DNA from: Alternaria dauci
Lineage: Eukaryota; Ascomycota; Dothideomycetes; Pleosporales; Pleosporaceae
Assembly (NCBI RefSeq): GCF_042100115.1
Contig: NC_091273.1
Location: 1,736,001 to 1,800,000, forward strand
DNA length: 64,000 nucleotides
Direction of reading: 5' to 3'
Part shown: positions 48,205 through 56,901 of the stretch, piece after piece
Layout of the letters: every line of letters starts with the position of its first letter
Position numbering within the stretch: the stretch's first letter is position 1
Notes under the pieces: generated by a model
Told to the model about the DNA's origin: nothing
The model's input: the letters and a program-made list of their open reading frames with translations, nothing else
Databases searched by the model: none
Made by a program: the position numbers and the translations under genes

Positions 48205-49263
48205 ATGCACACTCTCTCTGTCATCCTATATGCTCTTTGCCCTGTAGCGCTCGCTGCTAGCTCCGGCTGTGGACGTATCTTGCCATCGGGTCTCACGCCT
48301 GGTAAATCGACGACCAATGTGACAATAGCTTCCAAATCCGTCATTGGCAAGACTACCGAGCGTCAATACATTCTCTACCTACCCTCTTCATTCGACGCCT
48401 CCAATCGCAAGGCTGCGCCGCTGGTAATCGCTTTCCATGGTCAGCAACAGCCAGCCAGGAGCATAGAAGTCATCAGCGAGCTGTCCAATCCGGCTTTCAA
48501 TCCGAATACAATCGTAGTCTACCCAGAAGGCATGAATGTCCAGGCCCCTGGTGTAAGTACCTCGAACTGACGTACCTCGTCGAGAAGAAAAATGGATGGA
48601 ACTGACAATATACTTCAGGTGCAATGGCTAGGCGACCCATTAGCTCCGACATCCTCGGTGATTGACGACAGAATCTTTGTCGATGAACTCCTTACCCATC
48701 TCACATCAACGCTCTGCATCGATGAGAGCCGCGTATATGCTGCCGGTCTTTCGAACGGTGGTGGATTGACTGGACTTCTAATGTGCGATCCAAAGCTAAA
48801 CAAGCGATTTGCTGCCTTTGCAACCGTGGCGGGCGCATTCTACCCGGACGCCAGTCTGACAGAACCTCTGTTCGAGGGGAAGTGCATTCCAGACCTGCAG
48901 GGTCGAGCACTTCCCTACATGAACCTGCACGGGCTGAACGACACTGTGGTTGCGTATGATGGTAACAACAATCCGCCACCAGCCTCCATTCCAGTTCTAA
49001 ACTGGGTTGAGGGTTGGGCGAAGCGCAATAACTGTCCGAGCAAACCCCCGGCCGCGGATGTAGCCAGTGACAGGGTAACAGAGCGCCGCTGGCAGTGCGG
49101 TGGGGTGAAAGATGTTGTTGTTCATAGAGCTATCCAAGGATTTGGTCACGGATGGCCCAGTCGCAAGGCCCAAGGTGAACCATTCGACACGCTGAGAAAT
49201 GGACCAACAACATGGGACGCTACGCCGTTCATTCTGAAGTGGTTCGCCAAGTGGGCGTTGTAG
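48205..49263 (+). CDS. Secreted CE1/LpqC-type esterase (feruloyl esterase-like)
   Basis: Two exons, 48,205-48,552 and 48,619-49,263, give 330 residues. The 66 bp intron runs GTAAGT to TTCAG with CTGAC before the acceptor; splicing reads NVQAPG-VQWLGDP. The N-terminus (MHTLSVILYALCPVALAASS) is a signal peptide. The alpha/beta-hydrolase core has LVIAFHG, the nucleophile elbow GLSNGG (Ser161), HGLND (Asp224) and GFGHGW (His293), the layout of polyhydroxybutyrate-depolymerase/feruloyl esterase family CE1. In fungi these enzymes remove ferulate from plant cell-wall arabinoxylan. The substrate here is inferred; an acetyl xylan esterase is possible. It lies about 250 bp from the RIP block and has a TATA box. 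It converges on the MFS gene, with stops 68 bp apart. Confidence 0.85.
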
Positions 49264-49331
49264 GTGGCGAACCCATATCCTAGTGTACACAAATGGAATT
49301 TGAAACCGGCTATCGTGTACGATCGATCGTA

Positions 49332-51384
49332 CTATCGAGTCACTGCCTCCTCCGTTCTTTGATCTTCGTCATCAGAACATGTCTTCCTCTTCAGCTGCGG
49401 CAAGTCTATCGTGACCACTAGCAGATTGACCACAACGAACATGACAATTGCAGAGATGAAAACTAGGCGCAGGCTACGACTATATGCCTCGATAACTGTC
49501 AACGAAGTTAGTGCCAGTACCATGCAAAAGCAGACTGGTGACCCGGTTATATGAGTAGAACGTTATAGGAGTACTACGAACCTTGACTCTGATGTTTGGG
49601 GTCTAGGTCGGCAATGCTGCGGACCGATTTACGAACACGTTGTACGATCTAGCGGGACAAATTAGCCTCGGACAGTGTGATCAGGATGGCGGCGCAGCGG
49701 CACCCCCCGAACTTTTGAACCGAAACAATACATACTTTGGCCTTGTTGTGTCCGGACACTAGGGTCTCTAGGTGCGATGTCAAAGCGTTCTGCAAGATGA
49801 GGCTGCTCAGTGAGACACCCATTACAATCCCCAAGCTGCGCCATAAGATGAGTGTACTGGTCATGACTGCTTGATCCTCATGCGTGCTTGTCGCAAGAAC
49901 TGCAAGGCTCGTTGCTGGGAAGCTCAAACCTTGACCTATACTAGACGGAACTAGGAAGATGGTGGCAAGCCATTTTGGTATTCCGTCCCACATTACAGAG
50001 AGGCATAAAGCGCCCGATAGCATAGAAATAGAGCCAACAACGATCAGCCATTTCATGCGCCCGGTCGCAGTCATGATGAAGCCTGCAGAGACGCCGCATA
50101 TGGTGAGGGCAACAGAGGGGCCTGCAAGGCGGAACCCGGACACCGAAGCGGTCTCAAGTTCGACAGCTTGAAAGTACAGCGGTGCGTTAAATAATATGGT
50201 GTTCATTCCCACCTGAGCGAAGAAATTGTTGAAGACGAGGTTGCCTCGCGGTTTGCTAAACAACATAGGCAGCGGCATGACCGCTCGCGGAGCCTTCGAC
50301 TCGACTTTGACAAGAATAGCGCCTGTGACGGTTGCTACCACGAGCGAAGTGATAACGATCCAATGTCTCCATGGATATATGTTGCCACCAAGGTTCAATC
50401 CTAGTATGAGGAACGCGACGGACACTGTTAACAGCATGGATCCAGCAACATCAAATCCCTTGAGACCCTCCCTGAGACTTAAGCCGTAGCGTTTGGCCAG
50501 GTTTGGACCAAGGGAAGATGGCGTGGTGAACATGGCATTAATCGAGAGCAAGACGAGGACAGGGATCTGTATAGCAAAAGTCATCCGCCATCCTAGTTTG
50601 TCGCATAAGACTCCGCCAAAAGCTGCTCCGCACGCGGATCCACCTCCGTAGAAGAGGTTAATGTAGGCTTGGTAAGTCCCTCGGACCTCGATGCTGACGA
50701 GATCGTTGGTCATGATGTTACCCATTGACAAGACTCCAGCCGCACCGATGCCACAGAAAGCTCGCGCCGCGATGAAGCTGCCGATGGTTTGCGCAAGTGC
50801 ACACCATGCGGTCGTGGCTGCAAGGACAACAAGACCGGCCAGATACAATGGCCGACGACCAAGAGTGTCTGAGAGTCGTCCCATCAGTGGTTGGAGCGAT
50901 GTTGATGTAAGCAAGAAGGCCGTCGATAGCCAAGACGCTGAATTTGAAGCGTGAAAGTACGATGTAATGACTGGATGACTTGATGCCATCAAAGTAGAGT
51001 CAAACATGGCAATCTACAAGCACATAGTCAGTATCAGAATCTCAAAGTCCTTCCAGAACTCACAAAGTACCCTAGCAGGATGCCACCAAACACTAGTCGA
51101 AATCTCCACATGCCGACGCCTTCAAGCTTTCCATCATTCTGAAATTTGACCAGGCTCTCTGTCTCGTGCACGATGTTGGGCCCGTTACGATTAGTCTCGG
51201 GTGATGAAGCGGGTAGTCCGTCTTTGCCGTTTCCTGATGCTGGAAACTGAGGTGCGCCGCCCTCTCCCTGTCGCGCTACCTCTGCAGCTGTGACAGCGTC
51301 GTCGGTAATTAGATGAGAGTGATCCCGATGGCTCGCCGAATCGGCGCGAAGCAGTGGTGTTCGCTCGGATGCGTTTGACGACAT
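49332..51384 (-). CDS. MFS transporter, DHA2/vacuolar basic amino acid type
   Basis: Four exons, 51,384-51,064, 51,013-49,736, 49,648-49,582 and 49,495-49,332, give 609 residues. Introns are 50, 87 and 86 bp with GTGAGT, GTATGT and GTTCGT donors; the last two have CTAAT and CTAAC branch sites. The hydrophilic N-terminus (about 90 residues) carries SERTPLL, an acidic dileucine signal as in vacuolar membrane proteins. A hydrophobic body of about 13-14 helices follows, with MFS motif A (GRLSDTLGRR, residues 152-161) after helix 2 and the last helix in exon 4 (LVFISAIVMFVVVNLLVV). Closest by feel to yeast Vba-type and related multidrug carriers; the substrate cannot be read from sequence. I started at ATG 51,384 because nothing upstream in frame is ATG. 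It shares a 242 bp promoter with the amidotransferase. Confidence 0.85.
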
Positions 51385-51626
51385 ACCAGGAGAAGTCAAT
51401 TGTCTTCTTGTCAATGGCGGTTCGTGTTTGAGTCTCGGGTTCACGCCGCCGCTGGGATTGGCTCAGCAAAGATGAAAGACCAGGGAGAGCCCGAGCTGTC
51501 AAGCTTTCGTGGTGCAGGTGCCAACGAGCCGGACCACGCTAGTGCTCCCGAACTCGCCGTCACTTGGCCGCTATCAAGGACGGCGTTAACTTGCACTTTG
51601 CAACTCGAATCGTAGACTTCAGCAAC
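51385..51626. promoter_or_regulatory. Divergent promoter between MFS and amidotransferase genes
   Basis: 242 bp between two start codons, ordinary composition, no TATA box seen. The short space makes shared control plausible. Confidence 0.5.
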
Positions 51627-52474
51627 ATGAAGACGCCTCTTAGAATAGCTATCCTCGAATGCGACACCCCGCCGGCAGCTGTTGTTGAGAAGTACGGCAG
51701 ATATGATCGCATTTTCACCACGTTATTGGAAACCGCCGCGGCGGAACTGGGCCTATCGCCGAAGCAAGATTTAGAGTTGAGCGCATACGATGTGGTGACA
51801 GCGCAGGAATACCCAGATTTGGACAACATAGATGCCGTACTTATTTCGGGCTCGAGTATGCGCCACCCGAAAAAGCAATGCTGACGAGCGTGACTAATAT
51901 GGCACAGAGTACAACTCCTTCGACAACGACCCGTGGATCCTGAAGCTGGTCGACTTCACGGAGAAACTGCTGAAGCAAGATCGCATCCGTATCATCGGTG
52001 TTTGCTTTGGTCATCAGATTCTTGGGAGAGCCCTAGGGGCCAAAGTCGGACGCAGCGACGACGGCTGGGAAATATCGGTCTTGCCAGTGCAACTGACGGC
52101 CAAGGGCAAAGAGATTTTTCAACAAGATACTTTGGCATGTCTCCTAGCCCCAAGCAACCACGATCTGTCCGCTAACTTCACAGGCAATCCACCAAATGCA
52201 TAAAGATATCGTCTTCGAATATCCAGAAGGCGTAGAGAAACTGGGTGGATCTCCAAGGTGTTTAGTGCAGGGTATGTACAAGAAGGACAGGCTCATCTCT
52301 GTCCAAGGGCATCCCGAGTTCACCGAGCCTATCGTGTCGTACTTGGTCAAGATGAGGGCGGAGCAGGGTATTTTTGAAGATGAGCAGGCAAAGGATGCCC
52401 TGGCGAGAGTCGGGAACCGCCATGACGGGGTGACTATTGCCAAAGCGTTCTTGAGGTTCTTACTTGAGGACTGA
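51627..52474 (+). CDS. Class I glutamine amidotransferase-like protein (YLR126C-like)
   Basis: Three exons, 51,627-51,855, 51,908-52,134 and 52,184-52,474, give 248 residues, close to yeast YLR126C (about 250). Intron 1 (52 bp) is GTATGC..ACAG with GACTAAT; splicing gives ISGSKYNSFDND. Intron 2 (49 bp) must start with GC (GCATGT) and end in CACAG after GCTAAC; only this keeps the frame and yields QDTLAIHQMHKDIV. The GATase1 triad is complete: Cys109 in GVCFGHQ, and His195 and Glu197 in QGHPEF. The family is cytosolic and resembles the glutaminase half of GMP synthase, but there is no synthetase domain, and the acceptor substrate is unknown. The ATG at 51,627 fits the family N-terminus (LRIAILECD). 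Confidence 0.86.
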
Positions 52475-52724
52475 GTTACTGAGTTAAGCTTAATGCTTGG
52501 ACGTTGAGCTTGTTTGATAGTTGAAGATAGCTGTATATGTCTACGTGATGAAGCCTAGTTGTTCTCCATGGAGGATGTTTTCGGACGAAGAGTGTTCATA
52601 CGCAAACTGCCCCACCAACTGCCTAGCGCATGATCAGATACCGCCATACCTTGGATAGCTGTCACAGCTTTTAACATCAGTATATGTTTTATCTATTAGG
52701 CATTTCATCCAAATCAACAAGACT
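52475..52724. other. Intergenic region before the tRNA
   Basis: 250 bp of 3' flank of the amidotransferase gene. Nothing beyond ordinary sequence was seen. Confidence 0.4.
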
Positions 52725-52809
52725 GGCTTCGTGGCGCAATGGTAGCGCGTCAGATTCCAGTTCCTCTGGAGTATCCTGAAGGCTAGGCGTTCAAATCGCC
52801 TCGAGGTCA
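52725..52809 (+). tRNA. tRNA-Trp (anticodon CCA) with a short intron
   Basis: 85 nt. The acceptor stem GGCTTCG pairs with CGAGGTC (two G-U pairs), followed by discriminator A. The D arm reads GCGC-AATGGTA-GCGC, and the T arm AGGCG-TTCAAAT-CGCCT. The anticodon loop reads TTCCAG, so the anticodon is CCA, and it is followed by an intron of about 14 nt. The intron contains CTGG, which can pair with CCAG as in other intron-bearing tRNAs. The A and B boxes are present, and a TTTTT pol III terminator lies at 52,824-52,828. The innermost anticodon-stem pair looks mismatched (A-C), a slight doubt about function. Confidence 0.82.
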
Positions 52810-52994
52810 CACATAAGTATTTGTTTTTGCGATTGGCTAGATCGTAACTATTTTTGTCGATCGGACGAGGATGCTCGCGCCATTCCGAATGATTGAGCAG
52901 AGCCACTGCTTCGCCCAGTCTACTCGCGCGATGCCAGCTTGCGCGTCCCATTCACTTGAGTCATCGCCCAATCAAGGTGAACAGTCAAATGTCA

Positions 52995-53433
52995 CGTGGA
53001 CCTGGCATGGATGCATGTCACCTGGCTATAGAAAAAATAGGGTCGGCCATAACCTAGCTATATTAGGTAATTTTAATCTTAAAAAAGGTCTATGTATATG
53101 CTAGTATAGCCTAGTATAGATTATGTAATAGGCTAAATATATTTCTAACGTGTTCTAAACATATTCTTAATACTTTTTTAAGTTCTTTTTTTCTCAATAT
53201 CTCTATCTAAAATAAAGATTTTTTATATTTTAAGATAGATAATACTAGTATTATCTTTTATATCTTTATTCTTATAAAATATAATAGATATATATAAGAG
53301 TAAAGATAAATATATCTAAACATATTCTAAATATGTTTAGAACATGTTAGGCGCTAGTCCTATTAAATTTAGCATGGCCGACCCTATTTTTTCCAGTGCC
53401 GGTTGACATGCTGCCTCGTGGACCTGGCATGGA
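52995..53433. repeat. 17 bp direct repeats around the MITE
   Basis: CGTGGACCTGGCATGGA occurs at 52,995-53,011 and 53,417-53,433, on either side of the inverted-repeat element. The copies do not abut the element's ends, so a simple target duplication is not certain. Confidence 0.6.
53031..53393. mobile_element. MITE-like fold-back element, 363 bp
   Basis: A perfect 20 bp terminal inverted repeat, GAAAAAATAGGGTCGGCCAT, lies at 53,031-53,050 and inverted at 53,374-53,393. Weaker inverted similarity extends outward to GCATGTCA on both sides, which would make the ends about 36 bp. Further inverted arms lie inside (53,145-53,165 and 53,330-53,350, sharing TGTTCTAAACATATT). The interior is AT-rich with poor coding capacity, and CA/TG are partly depleted, so it may have been RIP-altered while its flanks were spared. 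No transposase is present, so it would be non-autonomous. Confidence 0.8.
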
Positions 53434-54044
53434 CGATGCTCATGCGTCATAGTTATTCTGTTTGAAGCGCTGGGCGTGTTCATGCACGACACTACTGGCC
53501 CTCGTTATTGCCGCCCCCCTGCACCCATTGGACGCGGTACCGAGTGTCTGATTGTCGAAGCCTTGGGCGACAACCGTACCGGCGCCCGTTGATATTGCAC
53601 CTGCGAGCGGCGTTCAGCGCCCCTACAACTTGGCGTGTTCAAGTCTGTGAAAAGCAACAATGCAAGCATGGGGCTCGCTTGAGAGTGAAAACGACCATGG
53701 CGTCCGAGGCACCAGGCCTCACGTCACAAATCGCCGGTAAATGGCCGCTCGCACATTTGTTCCGCCCCATAAAACGTCGCAGCGGGCGCGGGACGCTGAT
53801 CCATGCACCTTCTGGAAGCGGCGCCGCCGTCGCCAGCGACCAGGGTCCAAGTCTCAACCTTTACCTGTCTGCCTCCGCCAACTGCTCTCCTCCCCTCCCT
53901 ATACGTCGCTCGTTTTACGCAAACCACCTATTCGATTCCGGCCGCGCCGCTACCGCCCTCTTCCGACATATCTCTTGTAATACACATTGTTGCTTTTCGC
54001 ATGCGCGTTTGCTCGATAGCCGTCTTTGGACCCTGATTCTCCCA
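53434..54044. promoter_or_regulatory. Upstream region of the apyrase gene
   Basis: 611 bp of GC-balanced sequence with C-rich stretches (CTCCTCCCCTCCCT near 53,887) just before the start codon. A long open frame runs through it (53,508-54,119), but it overlaps the first exon of the apyrase and looks like chance. Confidence 0.5.
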
Positions 54045-56335
54045 ATGGGAAAGTGTACGCAGTCACCTCCATGGCGCCCTATGCCCCCACACAGCTCGCA
54101 CGCTGACATTATTTGGTGAACAGGGAGATATGGTGTCGTCTTGGATGCTGGGTCCTCTGTAAGCTGTCCAAGCAGTCGGTGTGCCGTTATCGCAGGGTTC
54201 CAGCTAACAACACCATAGGGGACGCGCGTCCATATCTACCGATGGCTCAATAGCGACGCAGCTCGCAAGAAGGCCAGCGACGCACAACTGCACAGCCTGC
54301 CTGTCATAGAAACCGATAAGAAGTGGACCAAGAAGATACATCCAGGTATGTCGGCAATGAGGGACTGGCCAACAGTCGTCTGACTGAAGACGGGACAGGT
54401 ATCTCAACTTTCGGCGAACACCCCCACGACGTCGGGTCCGAACACCTCGACAAGCTCCTCAGTCATGCGCTCAAACATGTGCCCCTCGAAGAAGTCCCGA
54501 ACACGCCTCTATTCCTGCTTGCGACAGCGGGCATGCGCATACTCCCTGAGCGACAACGGAAAGAAGTTTTGAAGGAGGTCTGCGAGTTTGCGCGTAGTAC
54601 CACTCAGTTTCAGCTGCCCGATTGCGATGTGCACGTGCAGGTCATCCCAGGAGAGACAGAGGGCCTGTATGGTTGGATAGCGGCGAATTACCTGCTCGGC
54701 GGGTTCGACCAGCCAAAGGAACACGACCATGGCAAGGGACACAACACGTACGGATTTCTGGACATGGGAGGCGCATCGGCTCAGATCGCCTTCGCCCCGA
54801 ATGCCACCGAAGCCGAAAAGCACGCGAACGATTTGACGCTCATGCGCCTACGAACCGTCGATGGTACACCGCTCGAGTACAAGGTCTTTGTGACAACTTG
54901 GTTGGGGTTTGGCGTCAATCAAGCGAGAGAGCGGTATATCAAGGCCTTGTTGGAGTCGAGCGCGGAGAATGAGCTACCTGATCCTTGCCTACCAGCAGAT
55001 CTCCAGGTAGAAGTCACAAAAGACGGCAAGACCATCGACTCGGACGACGACGATGATGATGAGCCTGAACAGAAGACGGCGGCGAAACTGATCGGAACAG
55101 GCAAGTTCGCTGAATGTTTGCATCGGACTTTCCCGCTCCTTGAGAAGGAGAAGGAGTGCAAAGACTCACCATGTTTGTTCAACGGCCAGCATGTACCTGC
55201 CATCGACTTCAGTGTAAACCACTTTGTAGGCGTCTCCGAATACTGGCATACCACGCATGAGATCTTCGAACACGGACACAAGGACAAGGCATACGATCTC
55301 AAAACATACCAGGAGCGAGTGGACGAGTTCTGTAGTCAAGACTGGAAGAGCATAGAGAAGGGCATCAAGAAGGAAAAGTGGGGCCGTAAGATTGACGAGG
55401 AAAAGGCACGGGAGGTCTGCTTCAAAGCCTCCTGGATCATCAATGTGCTTCACGATGGAATTGGCGTCCCTCGAGTGGGTATCGAAGACATGAAGGGTGA
55501 CCAAAACACCACCAAAGCGGTCATCGACAACGCAAAGACAAAGGGTTTCCTGGACCCGTTCCAAGCAGTCAACAAGATCAACGACGTGGAAGTCAGTTGG
55601 ACTCTCGGGAAGATGGTCCTTTACGCTTCGAGCGAGGTACCACCGCCGTCTGAAAAGGCACTGGCAGTAGGCTTTGGCTCCAACGTTCCCGGCATACCAT
55701 CGGACTTCCAATACCCTGGTGGCGTGCCCAGACAGTACGAATCAGACAGCGACTGGCACCGCCTCTTCGTCGAGCATCCACAACGTATACCTGGGTTTTT
55801 CATCATGATCTTCATCTTCGTCTTCATCTTCTGCCTCATACTTGGCAAGGAGAAGAGGACTAAAGTCCGGCAATCCATCAGCAGACTCTTCAAGAACAAG
55901 CAGGGCAAAGATCCTCTCCACCGCCGTCGCGGCCGCGGCTTTCCAGCCAAACTTTTTGGCCTCGGCGGCGCCTCGTCTCACACTCAGCAACCTTATGAAC
56001 GTGTTGACTTGGAAGATGGGGATGCGCCAAACGAGTTCGAGCTTGAAGAGACTTATCTGGACTCGTCAGATAACGAATTTTCGGATTCGTCCGAGGGGTC
56101 CAAAGTGGGCAGGACGAGTGGCTGGGCGACGCCGCAAATCAAGACCGAGCCTGCTCCTGGCGGATCAAGCTATTTCGGCGCCACGACAACCGGAGATGTG
56201 GTCAGAGAGGGCACGGGTCTCGGTCTGAGTCCTCCGAGCGCCTTCGAGTTGAGCCGGACGTATAGCCGGGAGAGAATAAAGAGCCGCGCCAGCAGCCCAA
56301 AGAGAGCAAAGGGGATGAGCAAACTTGATGAGTGA
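54045..56335 (+). CDS. Golgi apyrase (GDA1/CD39 nucleoside phosphatase, Ynd1-like)
   Basis: Four exons, 54,045-54,054, 54,124-54,158, 54,219-54,345 and 54,399-56,335, give 702 residues. The first exon is only 10 nt (ATGGGAAAGT). Introns are 69, 60 and 53 bp. Splicing gives MGKWRYGVVLDAGSSGTRVHI, with apyrase-conserved region 1 (DAGSSGTR, residues 11-18) split by intron 2. Further apyrase regions are LLATAGMR (about 97), GETEGLYGW (about 142) and LDMGGASAQ (about 179). One membrane helix (GFFIMIFIFVFIFCLIL, about residues 523-540) separates the catalytic part from a charged, Ser-rich cytosolic tail, as in yeast Ynd1, which hydrolyses GDP/UDP in the Golgi lumen so that nucleotide-sugar exchange for glycosylation can proceed. 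There is no N-terminal signal; Ynd1 also lacks one. Confidence 0.9.
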
Positions 56336-56901
56336 ATGGCTTTACTGACGACGGCGTTAAACTTTCGGCTTTGTGTTCTGTGGGCTATGGAGCACATTTC
56401 TCTATAGTATATTTACGAGGGGATTCTGGTGCAACAAGGTGTCAAGGCGTTGTCTCATCAAAGCAGAGGCGCTCTGGCTATGCACAGGACATGGTTGTAT
56501 ATACTATCTGCTGCATCGAGCTACCTATCCTTTCGCTGCACTCTAGAACAGTACGAATGACACACGATAGACACGTTCACATCCTAACCTTGCGGTTGAT
56601 GTTGTGACATGGATAACATCCCAATGTGCTTGATATATGCCGCTGAGCCTGTGAGACTTGGGCTAGCTGAGTGGTTCCCAGTCCTTTTTTGGGTTGGACT
56701 TTTGAAACACCTCGACAGATGTAATTAAAGCACCTCACACAAACCCTTGATGTGGGCATGATGGCAAGCAATAGATGAACAAAAAAGATGCGCATGGCGT
56801 CATGTTACCGTCGTCGCTTCTCAACTCGTCTATGCAATAACTTGGCAGTAATCATGCACACACACGTCCTGTCTTCAGGCCCCTTGGTACTGAAGTAGCT
56901 C
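56336..56901. other. Convergent intergenic region
   Basis: 566 bp between the stop of the apyrase and the stop of the Sec7 gene. It must hold both 3' ends; no RNA gene or repeat was seen. Confidence 0.45.

Noticed and set aside
51385..51444. Longer N-terminus of the MFS transporter
   Set aside because: The open frame extends upstream but its first codon is GTG; ATG 51,384 is the first proper start.
51564..51626. Longer N-terminus of the amidotransferase-like protein
   Set aside because: It starts with TTG, and the family N-terminus begins at MKTPLRIAILE (51,627).
53508..54119. 203-codon open frame on the plus strand upstream of the apyrase gene
   Set aside because: It overlaps the first apyrase exon and intron in another frame, has no recognisable domain and looks like open GC-rich promoter sequence.
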